Origin: Cupriavidus sp. YR651
Lineage (GTDB): Bacteria; Pseudomonadota; Gammaproteobacteria; Burkholderiales; Burkholderiaceae
Assembly: GCF_900101625.1 (NCBI RefSeq)
Contig: NZ_FMYZ01000009.1
Span: 62,001-126,000, forward strand
Length of the DNA: 64,000 bases
Reading direction: 5' to 3'
The notes below the pieces were generated by a model that saw only the letters and a program-made list of their open reading frames with translations, did not search any database and was not told where the DNA came from. Below, piece after piece: positions 42,950 through 51,553 of the stretch (positions are counted from its first letter, which is position 1; every line of letters starts with the position of its first letter). The translations under genes were made by a program, and so were the position numbers.

Positions 42950-44008
42950 TCACTGCGTCTTGCGCAGATAGCCCTGGTTTCCGCCACTGCGGTTTGGCGC
43001 AAAGCCGTTGGCCTGCAGCGATTCCTCGACCGTGTCATAGAACACGCCGATCTTGCAGATCTCTCGCGCCTGCCTTGCAGTGGCGATGTCGCGACCAAGC
43101 TCGCGCGAAACGCGCACCAGTTGCTCGACCTGCCTGACGGTGCTCTGTTTGGCCGTACGCTGCTGGTTCCACAAGACGTCTTCGGTGCCACAGCGCACGT
43201 GCAATCCCATCGCGATACCCATCACGTTGACGGGCAGCACATTGCGTACGTTGCTTTCCACCGTCACCACCGCGCCGTCAGGCACGGCACGCATGAAGTT
43301 GGCCAGGCTGTAGAGGCTTGGCGTATCCATCCCGCCGCCAATGGCGACCCAGTTCAGGATCAGCGGGCCCTTGTAGAAGCCACGGCGCATCAGCCGCTCG
43401 ACAGACTCGAAGCTGTTGATGTTGTAGCACTGGAATTCGCTCTGGATCCCGGCGGCCGTCAGGCGACGCACGTGCTCTTCCACCCAACCGGGGTTGGCAG
43501 GTACCGTCATGTTCTTGTAGGCGTTAAACAGCGCCATGTCCTCGCGCGAGGTACCCCTGAAGTCGACATCGTCGGCGTGGTCCGTGACGTTCATCTGCGA
43601 CGTGTTGACGGTCACCGTGACCTGGTCCGGCTTGGGGTCCAGATCCGCGAGCATGTGGCGGGTATCGTCGGACAGCCACTTGGCGGCCTGGCCGTCGTCT
43701 TCGGGCGCAAACGAGATGGAGCCACCGACCTGGATGATCATTTCCGGCACCGCCTCGCGCACGCCGGCGATCAGTTCATTGAACTTGGACAGACGCTTGC
43801 TGCCCTTGCCGTCCAGCTCGCGCACGTGCAGATGCAGCACCGTGGCGCCTGCGTTGTAGCAATCCACGGCCTTCTGGATCTGCGCCTCCATCGTGACCGG
43901 AATGTCCTCGGGGAAATCGGATGGCTGCCAGCCCGGCGCGTATGGCGCTGCGGTGATGATCAGCGGCTGCTGGTTCTCGGGAAAAAGGTGGCCGTCAAGG
44001 AAATTCAT
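42950..44008 (-). CDS. BKACE family (DUF849) beta-keto acid cleavage enzyme
   Basis: A 352-residue protein of the 3-keto-5-aminohexanoate cleavage enzyme family (BKACE), which splits a beta-keto acid with acetyl-CoA to acetoacetate and a CoA thioester. Core blocks: ITAAPYAPGWQPSDFPEDIP, GATVLHLHVRELDGKGSK (zinc-binding His-X-His) and NWVAIGGGMDTPSLYSLANF. The start is ATG 44008, with CGGAGCATCAAC; the longer open frame upstream is a shadow of the dioxygenase gene. Position 33 bp behind the dioxygenase shows they are cotranscribed. The natural keto acid is unknown; dehydrocarnitine is one family substrate. Confidence 0.9.
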   Translation of the reverse strand: MNFLDGHLFPENQQPLIITAAPYAPGWQPSDFPEDIPVTMEAQIQKAVDCYNAGATVLHLHVRELDGKGSKRLSKFNELIAGVREAVPEMIIQVGGSISFAPEDDGQAAKWLSDDTRHMLADLDPKPDQVTVTVNTSQMNVTDHADDVDFRGTSREDMALFNAYKNMTVPANPGWVEEHVRRLTAAGIQSEFQCYNINSFESVERLMRRGFYKGPLILNWVAIGGGMDTPSLYSLANFMRAVPDGAVVTVESNVRNVLPVNVMGIAMGLHVRCGTEDVLWNQQRTAKQSTVRQVEQLVRVSRELGRDIATARQAREICKIGVFYDTVEESLQANGFAPNRSGGNQGYLRKTQ

Positions 44009-44040
44009 GTTGATGCTCCGGGTAGTCGTCAGCGGTCGAT

Positions 44041-44886
44041 TCAGTAAGGGATGTCGCCCACGATGCCGGCGCGCTCCATCTTGCGCGGCGCCGGCCAGTA
44101 GTCGTTGAGGGCGTAGTGCTGCGTGCAGCGGTTGTCCCAGACCGCGATGTCGCCTTCCTGCCATGACCAGCGCACCTGGTATTCGGGAATGGTGGCGCGG
44201 CTGATCAGGTAGTTGAGCAGCAGTGAAGCACCGGGTGCCTTGTCGATGCCGTGACGTACGTTTGCCGGCGTGCTGTAGTTGGTGAAGTGCGTGGTGAAGC
44301 CCGCACCGACGAACAGGATCTTCTCGCCGGTTTCGGGATGTGTGCGCACCACCGGATGCTCTGCTGGCGGATGGTCCTGCACCAGCTTCGCACGCGCTTC
44401 CGCGTCCATGACCGCGCCAAAGCTGTGTTCGATGCTGGCCCTTGCGCGCAGGCCGATGATCTTCTGCCTGATGTCGTCGGGGAGTTCCTCGTAGGCCCTC
44501 ACCATATTGACCCAGATGGTGTCGCCGCCGGTTTCGGGGCACTCGATGCAGCGCAGCACCGCGCCCATGGCCGGATTGGGGCGCCACAGGCCATCGCAGT
44601 GATAGTTGTTCTCGTAGCTGTGCGGGTTGTCGCTACGGTAGATGCGCACCAGACCCGGATGATCCGGATCGCTACCGGCGACAGGATGATCTTCCAGCTT
44701 GCCGAAGCATCTGGCGAAGGCCACGTGCTCGGCACGCGTAATCTCCTGCCTGCGAAAGAAGAGCACCTTGTGCTCGAGCAGTGCGGTCTTGATCGCTGCG
44801 AACAGCGCCGGATCGCGCGACGCTTCACCCAGATGGATGCCGGAAATTTCGGCGCCGATGGCCGGGGTGATCTGCCTGATTTTCAT
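44041..44886 (-). CDS. TauD/TfdA-family alpha-ketoglutarate-dependent dioxygenase
   Basis: A 281-residue Fe(II)/2-oxoglutarate dioxygenase. N-terminus IGAEISGIHLGEASRDPALF is typical of TauD/TfdA; the iron triad is HxD in NNYHCDGLWRP and the distal His in WDNRCTQHYALNDYW, with the 2-oxoglutarate-binding Arg nearby (RKMERAGIVGD). It hydroxylates its substrate, often causing loss of sulfite or of a phenoxy group. I chose ATG 44886 (MKIRQITPAIG), 8 nt behind AGGAG, over the ATG at 44892, which is too close. First gene of the operon; substrate unknown. Confidence 0.92.
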   Translation of the reverse strand: MKIRQITPAIGAEISGIHLGEASRDPALFAAIKTALLEHKVLFFRRQEITRAEHVAFARCFGKLEDHPVAGSDPDHPGLVRIYRSDNPHSYENNYHCDGLWRPNPAMGAVLRCIECPETGGDTIWVNMVRAYEELPDDIRQKIIGLRARASIEHSFGAVMDAEARAKLVQDHPPAEHPVVRTHPETGEKILFVGAGFTTHFTNYSTPANVRHGIDKAPGASLLLNYLISRATIPEYQVRWSWQEGDIAVWDNRCTQHYALNDYWPAPRKMERAGIVGDIPY

Positions 44887-44983
44887 TGTCATGTCTCCTG
44901 CAGTCTTGGATGAATCCGCGAGTCGGTTCACCGTCTTCTGCGCATCGAGTATCTGGCGCCTGCGGCCTGTCTCGCTTGCTTAT

Positions 44984-45013
44984 CTGGGACATGAATTTGC
45001 TAATTTGGGACAT
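44984..45013. repeat. Direct repeat of TGGGACAT with 21-bp spacing
   Basis: CTGGGACAT (44984-44992) and TTGGGACAT (45005-45013) lie exactly 21 bp apart, about 100 bp upstream of the dioxygenase start. A similar pair in the other orientation is at 63517-63543. Two helical turns is the spacing of AraC-type operators, but the sequence also resembles the repeated ends of some insertion sequences. Confidence 0.45.
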
Positions 45014-45069
45014 CCCCGCGACGCCACCAATGACTCGGCGCGGGAACAACCCTTCGCATTCCATCGTCT

Positions 45070-45147
45070 GGCGGCGCCTGCGCCACACTGGCGCTTCTAC
45101 CAAAAAGAACATATAAACCATAAGAAACGGAAAGGTCATTCGCCTGC
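45070..45147 (-). repeat. Promoter-bearing repeat, copy A
   Basis: One of three related ~78-bp copies (others at 52210 and 56195). Read on the minus strand it has ATGACC (45134-45139), 17 bp, TTATAT (45111-45116), the phrase TATGGTTTATATG, then GAAGCGCCAGTGTGGCGC and GCGCC, a hairpin-forming segment. It lies about 225 bp upstream of the dioxygenase operon. Confidence 0.65.
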
Positions 45148-45334
45148 CTGCGAGGCTTCTGCTCCACATTGGAGGTGACTCTCGCGGACTGGCGCCTGGT
45201 ATGAGTTCTCGAATATCCAGGCAGGACGGAGGCAGGCCATGCGGCAACCACGGCCTTCCGAAGCGTTCCAATGGCCCGATCCTTGGGCTGTGTGCCAGCG
45301 GCCGGGGCCAACTCTTCTTTGAAGGATGCGCGGG

Positions 45335-46840
45335 ATGCTCACACAACTGAAAGCGGCGTTCCGCTACTTCAACAGCGTGGTCCCGTTTCGACTCGGCCCC
45401 GCACTGATCACGACGGTCGTGCTGGTCACCATGCTGCTGCTGCCTGTGCCAGAGGGGCTCACGCCCAAGGCCTGGGGCCTGGTCGCCATCTTTCTGACCA
45501 CAATCGTGGCAATCATCCTGAAGGTGATGCCGATCGGGGTGATGGCGATGATGGCCATCGTGGTCCTCTCGCTGTCGCAGGTGACCTCGGACTCGTCCAA
45601 GGGCGCGATCGCCGATGCGCTGACCGCCTTCGACAGTCCGCTGATCTGGCTGATCGTGGTGGCCATCCTGATCTCACGCGGCGTGAAGAAGACCGGCCTG
45701 GGCACCCGTGTCGGCCTGATGTTCATCTCCCTGATGGGCAAACGAACGATAGGCATCGGCTATGGTCTGGCCACCTGTGAACTGGTGCTGGCGCCGTTCA
45801 CACCGAGCAATACCGCGCGTGGTGGCGGCATCGTGCATCCGATCATGAAATCGATCGCCATCGCATTCGACTCGGACCCGGCCAAAGGCACCGAGGGCAA
45901 GGTCGGCACCTACCTGGCGTTGGTCAACTACCACGCCAACCCGATCTCTTCGGCGATGTTCGTGACCGCCACCGCCCCGAACCCGCTGGTGGTGGATTAC
46001 ATCGCCAAGGCGACCAATCAGAACCTGCATCTGAGCTGGACAAGCTGGGCGCTTTGCATGTTGTTGCCCGGCCTGCTATGCATGCTGGTGATGCCGCTGG
46101 TGATCTATGTGTTGTCGCCACCGCAGCTCAAGGCCACACCCAACGCAGTGGAATATGCGCACGCCGAAATGGCGAAGATGGGTCCAGTGTCGCCGAAGGA
46201 AAAGGTGATGATATTCACCTTCGCGCTGCTGCTTCTGCTGTGGGCCAACGTTCCGGCGATGGTGTTCGGTCCGTCGCTCACGCTGGACCCAACGGTGGTC
46301 GCCCTGGTCGGCCTGTTCGTGCTGATCATCACTGGCACCATCGACTGGGACGACGTGCTGTCCGAGAAAAGCGCCTGGGACACGCTGATATGGTTTGGTG
46401 CGCTGATCATGCTGGCCGAGCAGTTGAACAAGCAAGGCGTGATCGGCTGGTTCTCGAAGGGCATGAGCGACGCGATCGTGACCAGCGGCATCGGCTGGGG
46501 CGGCACGGCCGCGATCCTGATTGCGATCTTCGTTTTCTCGCACTATCTGTTCGCCAGCACGACGGCGCACATCAGTGCGATGATGCTCGCGTTCCTGACG
46601 GTCGGCGTCCATCTGATACCGCCAGCGTATGTGGTGCCGTTCATGCTGCTGATGGCGGCCGGCTCCGCGATCATGATGACGCTGACCCACTATGCGACGG
46701 GCACCTCGCCGATCATCTTCGGCAGCGGCTTTGTCACGATGGGAACGTGGTGGCGCGTCGGCTTTGTGATGTGCGTGGTGGAGCTGCTGATCTTCGCCGT
46801 GGTCGGGAGCGTCTGGTGGAAGGTGCTTGGCTTCTGGTGA
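45335..46840 (+). CDS. DASS-family (divalent anion:Na+ symporter) transporter
   Basis: A 501-residue inner-membrane carrier of the DASS/CitT-TtdT group with about 12-13 hydrophobic segments. Family blocks: LAPFTPSNTARGGGIVHPIM (the SNT substrate/sodium motif), YHANPISSAMFVTATAPNPL and the second SNT-like region HYATGTSPIIFGSGF. Transports di- or tricarboxylates such as tartrate, succinate or citrate, by symport or antiport. I prefer ATG 45335 (MLTQLKAAF) over 45326, because GAAGG is 9 nt away from it. It diverges from the TauD/BKACE operon and probably imports its substrate. Confidence 0.9.
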   Translation: MLTQLKAAFRYFNSVVPFRLGPALITTVVLVTMLLLPVPEGLTPKAWGLVAIFLTTIVAIILKVMPIGVMAMMAIVVLSLSQVTSDSSKGAIADALTAFDSPLIWLIVVAILISRGVKKTGLGTRVGLMFISLMGKRTIGIGYGLATCELVLAPFTPSNTARGGGIVHPIMKSIAIAFDSDPAKGTEGKVGTYLALVNYHANPISSAMFVTATAPNPLVVDYIAKATNQNLHLSWTSWALCMLLPGLLCMLVMPLVIYVLSPPQLKATPNAVEYAHAEMAKMGPVSPKEKVMIFTFALLLLLWANVPAMVFGPSLTLDPTVVALVGLFVLIITGTIDWDDVLSEKSAWDTLIWFGALIMLAEQLNKQGVIGWFSKGMSDAIVTSGIGWGGTAAILIAIFVFSHYLFASTTAHISAMMLAFLTVGVHLIPPAYVVPFMLLMAAGSAIMMTLTHYATGTSPIIFGSGFVTMGTWWRVGFVMCVVELLIFAVVGSVWWKVLGFW

Positions 46841-46888
46841 ACACGCGGCCGAACGGTTCCGCCCTTGGACTTCATAGGTAAGCAGACG

Positions 46889-47248
46889 CTAATGCGTGCA
46901 CTTGGCCCTGAACGTATCGATCAGGTCATCCCGCGCGCGGTCTCGTTGCAGGCCTGGCACAACCCGCCCCTGGCTCGTTGTAACAGGCCGCCCGGCGGAA
47001 GGCTGGTACTCGCGGTTGGGTGTCGCGGTGAATTGCGCCAGCAGCTCCTGGCACTCCGGAGAATTGATATTGCCGGCGGCTGTCGGCTCGCGTGACGGGC
47101 GATACGGGCTATGCCCTTCCTGCACCGCCTCGCTGACGGCATCTGCGGCGGCGGCCGCGCCGTCCTGCCGCTGTGCGTAGGCGACGCTATTCGCGCCAAG
47201 CGTAGCGCATACGACCACCGCCGATACGATCGTTCGGATATTGGGCAC
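46889..47248 (-). CDS. Small secreted protein of unknown function
   Basis: A 119-residue protein starting at GTG 47248 (read VPNIRTIVSAVVVCATLGAN) with a Sec signal ending near SVAYA-Q, then an Ala- and charge-rich mature part ending RDDLIDTFRAKCTH. Only one pair of Cys is visible (SPECQELL and KCTH), possibly a disulfide. The longer open frame to 47551 is not convincing because it crosses the divergent gene's start region. Ribosome site weak (CCGGGAACC). I do not recognise a family. Confidence 0.6.
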   Translation of the reverse strand: MPNIRTIVSAVVVCATLGANSVAYAQRQDGAAAAADAVSEAVQEGHSPYRPSREPTAAGNINSPECQELLAQFTATPNREYQPSAGRPVTTSQGRVVPGLQRDRARDDLIDTFRAKCTH

Positions 47249-47469
47249 GTTGGTTCCCGGTGTCTTGGCTTCTGGAGCAATCAAGCGATCCCTCGCACGC
47301 AAGGGATGTGCAGAAGCTAGTATGGTTAGCGTCTCGCAGAAGTCAAAGGCGAAACAAATCGAGGTACTCGACAGGATCGCATTGCCTTCCCCTCGAACAC
47401 CCGGCGCGCCATGAATATCCGGGCGGCGAGAGCGGCGATCGTACGAACACCCGGCATGGAGGTGCGCCG

Positions 47470-48603
47470 ATGCATCGGCCGTTTCTGCATCGTCTGATAT
47501 GCAGCCTGTCGTTGATGACGTCCATCGGCGCCATGGCCGACGATCGCCCACTTCGCCTTGTCGACCCGGAAGACGGGCAGTTTGACCTCAGTAGCTACCT
47601 CCTCGAGCACAAGGGCGCGTTGCCCGTTCCGTTTGTGATCACAGAGCCGGCGGTTGGCTATGGCCTGGGCGTTGGCCTGCTCTTCTTCTCGGAATCCATC
47701 GCCGAAAGCGAGGCGCGAGCCAAATCGCTCGGCCAGGAGCGCATACCACCCAACATCACCTTTGTCGGCGGCGCTTACACGCAAAACGGCACGTGGGCCG
47801 GGGCGCTCGGCCACTTCCATACCTGGGACGGCGATCGGTACCGCTACCTTGGCGGCATCGCCAAGGTCGACGCCAATCTGGACTATTTCGGCAATGCGAA
47901 CCAGGCCAGGGCGTATTCGCTGCAGGGCACAGGCCTTCTCCAGCAGCTTCTGGTCCGGATCGGGAATACCCACTGGTTTGCCGGCCCCCGCTATATCTAC
48001 TTCGATTCGAACGCCGTTTTCAAGTTTGGCCAGACGCCCGGAGACCTGGTGGGACAAGGCCGGAACCAGCGCATCAGCGCCGCCAGCCTGGTGGTCGACT
48101 ACGATTCGCGCGACAACATCTTCTACCCCAGCCGCGGCGTCTATGCGGAACTGGAAGCCCAGTTCGCACGGGAAGGAATCGGCAGCACCCAGAACTACGA
48201 CATGTACGCGGCGCGCGGGTACACGTGGCTGCCGATCGCCAAGACACTGATCCTCGGCCTCAGAGCCGACACGCGCTTTTCCAGTGGCGATGTGCCGTTC
48301 TATGTCCAGCCATACGTCGACCTGCGTGGCGTCAAGAAGGCCCGCTACCAGGACCGCAATGCGATCTCGACGGAGGTGGAACTGCGCTGGGACTTCCGGC
48401 CCCGCTGGTCCTTGCTCGGATTTACCGGCGTCGGCAAGGCCTACGGCCGGCAAAGCTTCGATGATGCCCCCAACATTGTCAGCGCCGGCGTGGGCTTTCG
48501 CTACCTGATCGCGAGAAAACTGGGGCTCGCCATCGGGATGGATTTCGCCCACAGCAAGGACCAGAACGCAGTCTATGTGCAGGTGGGGAGCGCGTGGCGC
48601 TAG
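47470..48603 (+). CDS. Outer-membrane BamA/surface-antigen-domain protein
   Basis: A 377-residue exported protein with a signal peptide (LHRLICSLSLMTSIGAMA) and a C-terminal bacterial surface antigen (Omp85/BamA-like) beta-barrel: VVDYDSRDNIFYPSRGVYAE is characteristic, and the last residues (YVQVGSAWR) end the barrel, though not in the usual terminal Phe. No POTRA repeats precede it, so it is a barrel-only relative of BamA/TamA. GGAGGTGCGCCG precedes ATG 47470. Its cargo or role is unknown. Confidence 0.87.
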   Translation: MHRPFLHRLICSLSLMTSIGAMADDRPLRLVDPEDGQFDLSSYLLEHKGALPVPFVITEPAVGYGLGVGLLFFSESIAESEARAKSLGQERIPPNITFVGGAYTQNGTWAGALGHFHTWDGDRYRYLGGIAKVDANLDYFGNANQARAYSLQGTGLLQQLLVRIGNTHWFAGPRYIYFDSNAVFKFGQTPGDLVGQGRNQRISAASLVVDYDSRDNIFYPSRGVYAELEAQFAREGIGSTQNYDMYAARGYTWLPIAKTLILGLRADTRFSSGDVPFYVQPYVDLRGVKKARYQDRNAISTEVELRWDFRPRWSLLGFTGVGKAYGRQSFDDAPNIVSAGVGFRYLIARKLGLAIGMDFAHSKDQNAVYVQVGSAWR

Positions 48604-48624
48604 ATCTGCAACGGTGCCCGGGGC

Positions 48625-49869
48625 CTATGCCAGCAAAAGCGCCTCGTATTCTTCCCGGAACTGATGGAGGGAGCTGTCCACCACCGTCACGGCGCCGTCG
48701 ATCAGGCCACAGCGCCCGCTGCCGGGAAGGATGCGGCAAAGGTTCTCCAACGCGTCCAGGTCCGCGCGCACGCCGCGGCCCGTATCGATCCGGTTGAGTA
48801 GCCGCATCAACTGGAACGTCCCGCCCTTGCACGGCGGGCACTGGCCGCACGAGCCCTGGGCAAAGAAGCTGACGTACTCGGCTACCTTGCGAACGATGCT
48901 GGTGCCTTCCGACACCACGATCATGGCGCCGGTCCCCAGCCGGGAGCGCCTTTGCCGCACGGAGTCGAAGTCCAGCGCCACATCGAGGTCGCGCTTGGTC
49001 AGCAGGGTATTGGAGGGTCCGCCCGTGAAGACCGCCTTGAACGCCTTGCCCTGGAGCATCCCGCCGCCATGCACGAACACCAGCGCCTCCAGGCTCGTGC
49101 CCATCGGCAGCTCATACAGGCCGGGCCGCAACACATCGCCCGAGAGTGAATACAGCTTGGTTCCGGCCGCATTACCGATGCCGAGTTCGCGATACCACTG
49201 TGCACCGTTGCGCAGGATGCCCGGCACGTGGGCCAGCGTCTCGGTGTTGTTCACGACGGTCGGCGCGCCATGCACGCCATGCTCGGCGGGAAATGGCGGC
49301 TTGCGGCGTGGAAACGGGAATCCTCCCTCGACGCTCGCGATGACCGCGGTTTCCTCGCCGCCGATATACAAGCCCGAGCTTGGTACCACGCTGAGCGATA
49401 CCGGTCCGCCGACCAGCCGGACAAGTTCGGCGAACTGCGCGTGCGCCTGCCACTGCTGCACCGCCGTGCGCGTACTTGCCAGCGACAGCGGCTGATGGGG
49501 ATTCACGTACAGCACGACATGGTTGGCGCGGGTAGCGGCCGCGGCGATCAACGCGCCCTCGATCACCTGGTGCGGCGTGTGCTCCAGCAGAAAGCGATCC
49601 TTGAACGTCCCCGGCTCGTCTTCGTTGCCATTGCAGATGATGTACTTGTCGCCATCCGCCGCGGCGGCTACTGGTGCCCATTTGCGGTATGTCGCGAACC
49701 CGGCGCCACCCATCCCGCGCAGGTCCGCCTGCTCGATCTCGGCGATGACTGCGGCCGGCTCGCGCAGCGCCTTGGCCAGCCCTTCTCCGCCGCCGTGTGC
49801 CAGCCAGCCATCCAGGTCTGCGCCAACCCGGACATCGTTATGGAGGAGAACCTGATTCAGGTGTTCCAT
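48625..49869 (-). CDS. NuoF-like FMN/NADH-binding subunit of a soluble oxidoreductase
   Basis: A 414-residue NADH-binding subunit. FMN/NAD segment ADLRGMGGAGFATYRKWAPV, then GNEDEPGTFKDRFLLEHTPH, GLYIGGEETAVIASVEGG and the 4Fe-4S motif GSCGQCPPCKGGTFQL. Compared with NuoF of complex I it stands alone, without NuoE or NuoG. It lies 20 bp behind the flavoprotein gene and is the third gene of the module with the iron-sulfur subunit. It would connect NADH with fumarate/succinate chemistry, as in the soluble NADH-dependent fumarate reductase of Hydrogenobacter. Starts ATG 49869 behind GGAGCGCGCG. Confidence 0.88.
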   Translation of the reverse strand: MEHLNQVLLHNDVRVGADLDGWLAHGGGEGLAKALREPAAVIAEIEQADLRGMGGAGFATYRKWAPVAAAADGDKYIICNGNEDEPGTFKDRFLLEHTPHQVIEGALIAAAATRANHVVLYVNPHQPLSLASTRTAVQQWQAHAQFAELVRLVGGPVSLSVVPSSGLYIGGEETAVIASVEGGFPFPRRKPPFPAEHGVHGAPTVVNNTETLAHVPGILRNGAQWYRELGIGNAAGTKLYSLSGDVLRPGLYELPMGTSLEALVFVHGGGMLQGKAFKAVFTGGPSNTLLTKRDLDVALDFDSVRQRRSRLGTGAMIVVSEGTSIVRKVAEYVSFFAQGSCGQCPPCKGGTFQLMRLLNRIDTGRGVRADLDALENLCRILPGSGRCGLIDGAVTVVDSSLHQFREEYEALLLA

Positions 49870-49888
49870 CGCGCGCTCCGTGGATCGC

Positions 49889-51538
49889 TCACCGGGTGCC
49901 GCCGACCGCCCGGCCCCGCGCGCCGGCGTGCAGGCCCGCATCGACGCGCAGATCGAAATGCGCGTAGCCAGGGAAGAGCTGCGGTGCCTGGACATGCAGC
50001 GGCAGCCCGGCTAGTGTCAATTCCCGCTGCCACGCGTGCACATGGCCGATTCCGGCGCGTGCGGCCATGACGCTGCGGCCCGCCTCCGCTGCGCTGGCTC
50101 CGGCACGCCGGCCCATGCTCAGGATATCGAGCAGTGCATTACCCATCAGCCGGTTGCGTCCGTGAATGCCGCCCGTGACCTCGCCAACGCAGTACAGCCC
50201 CGGCACGCTGGTCGCACCCTCGTTGTCGATGGCAACGCCACCATTCTGGTAGTGCAGGGTCGGGTAGACGAGGAACGGCTCCCGGGACGCATCCTGACCG
50301 CACTTGTGGGCGAGATGGCGCAGCGTCACGAGCCGCTTTTCCAGAATGCCGGGGTTTTCCATTTCCAGCGTCGGCGTGTCGAGGAAGACGCCGACCTGTC
50401 CGCCCCGCTCGATGCCGCGCCCCTGCGCGCATTCGCGCAGGATCGCCGAGGCCACGATGTCCCGCGGCTTGAGTTCATCGACGAAACGCTCGCCCTCGCC
50501 GTTGATCAGCCTGGCGCCGGCCGAGCGGGCAGCTTCCGAGATCAGGCCGCCGGCCAGGTGCGGCGGATAGGCGATGCCGGTGGGATGGTACTGGAACGAG
50601 TCCAGCTCGCGCAGGCGCGCCCCGATCCGATAGGCGAGCACCAGACCGTCCGCGGTGGCGCCGTAGTGGTTGGACGTCGGGAACGCATTCAGGTGCAGGC
50701 GCCCCGCCCCGCCGGTGGCGAGAATCACGGCGCGCGCGCGCACCAGCACAAAGGTGCGCCATTCGAGGTTGTAGATCACGGCCCCTGCGCAGCGCCCGCG
50801 CTCGTCGGACAGCAGCTCGACCACGGGGCAGCGGTTCCACACCGCGACGCCGGGTTCCAGATCCACCGCCTCGCGCACCACGCGCATCATTTCCAGTCCG
50901 GTGTAGTCCCGGTAGGAGAGAATGCGCGCGGCCGATGCCCCGCCTGGCTTCTTGCGCAGAAGGTTGCCGCCGAAGGGCCGGTCCTCTTCCTGATCGAACA
51001 TCATGCCCAGCCGGATCAGCCACCGGATTACGTCGGGGCCGTCCATCACCATCTGCGCGACGAGCTCCGGATCGCCACAGAAGTGCCCGGCGCGCAAGGT
51101 GTCCTCAAAGTGCAATTGGGGGCTGTCATCCTCGCCGATGGCCGCCTGAATGCCGCCTTCGGCCATGACCGTATTGCTGTCGCCAAGGCGCAGTTTGGTG
51201 GCGAGGATCACCTGCGCGCCGCGCGTGGCCGCGGTGAGCGCCGCCGCGCAGCCACCACCGCCCCCGCCGATGATCAGCACATCGGTGGAGACGAGCTGCG
51301 CCCCGGCAATGTCCACGTCGTCGATCAGCGCGTTGGCCTGCAGATAGCGGGCGAGATCCGGCTGACAGGGCTCGCCGCGATTCACGCCGACGGCCAGCGC
51401 AACGCGCGCATTGGGCCCGTGGTCCGGGTGATAGCCCTTGAGAAGCGCTTCTACGGAGATGTCGTCGCTGCGCACCGCCGGCGCTACACCGGGACGGTAG
51501 CGCCTGAGCGCGACTTCATATGGGATACCAGCCGGCAT
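49889..51538 (-). CDS. FAD-containing fumarate reductase/succinate dehydrogenase-like flavoprotein
   Basis: A 549-residue SdhA/FrdA/NadB-superfamily flavoprotein. A ~75-residue N-terminal extension precedes the FAD motif (VLIIGGGGGGCAAALTAATRG). The substrate domain shows DSNTVMAEGGIQAAIGEDDS, FQYHPTGIAYPPHLAGG with the conserved His, and HYQNGGVAIDNEGATSVPGL. It is closest in architecture to the thiol:fumarate reductase A type. Precedes the NuoF-like gene and follows the iron-sulfur gene by 15 bp. The substrate may be fumarate or a similar unsaturated acid; direction of the reaction is open. Confidence 0.87.
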   Translation of the reverse strand: MPAGIPYEVALRRYRPGVAPAVRSDDISVEALLKGYHPDHGPNARVALAVGVNRGEPCQPDLARYLQANALIDDVDIAGAQLVSTDVLIIGGGGGGCAAALTAATRGAQVILATKLRLGDSNTVMAEGGIQAAIGEDDSPQLHFEDTLRAGHFCGDPELVAQMVMDGPDVIRWLIRLGMMFDQEEDRPFGGNLLRKKPGGASAARILSYRDYTGLEMMRVVREAVDLEPGVAVWNRCPVVELLSDERGRCAGAVIYNLEWRTFVLVRARAVILATGGAGRLHLNAFPTSNHYGATADGLVLAYRIGARLRELDSFQYHPTGIAYPPHLAGGLISEAARSAGARLINGEGERFVDELKPRDIVASAILRECAQGRGIERGGQVGVFLDTPTLEMENPGILEKRLVTLRHLAHKCGQDASREPFLVYPTLHYQNGGVAIDNEGATSVPGLYCVGEVTGGIHGRNRLMGNALLDILSMGRRAGASAAEAGRSVMAARAGIGHVHAWQRELTLAGLPLHVQAPQLFPGYAHFDLRVDAGLHAGARGRAVGGTR

Positions 51539-51553
51539 GATCGTCAGGCTCCG

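Noticed and set aside
44009..44587. N-terminal extension of the BKACE frame up to 44587.
   Set aside because: It lies in the wrong frame over the dioxygenase gene; the ATG at 44008 has a ribosome site and the family N-terminus.
47249..47551. Long upstream extension of the small secreted protein.
   Set aside because: It would bury the signal peptide 100 residues inside and run through the promoter and start of the divergent outer-membrane gene.
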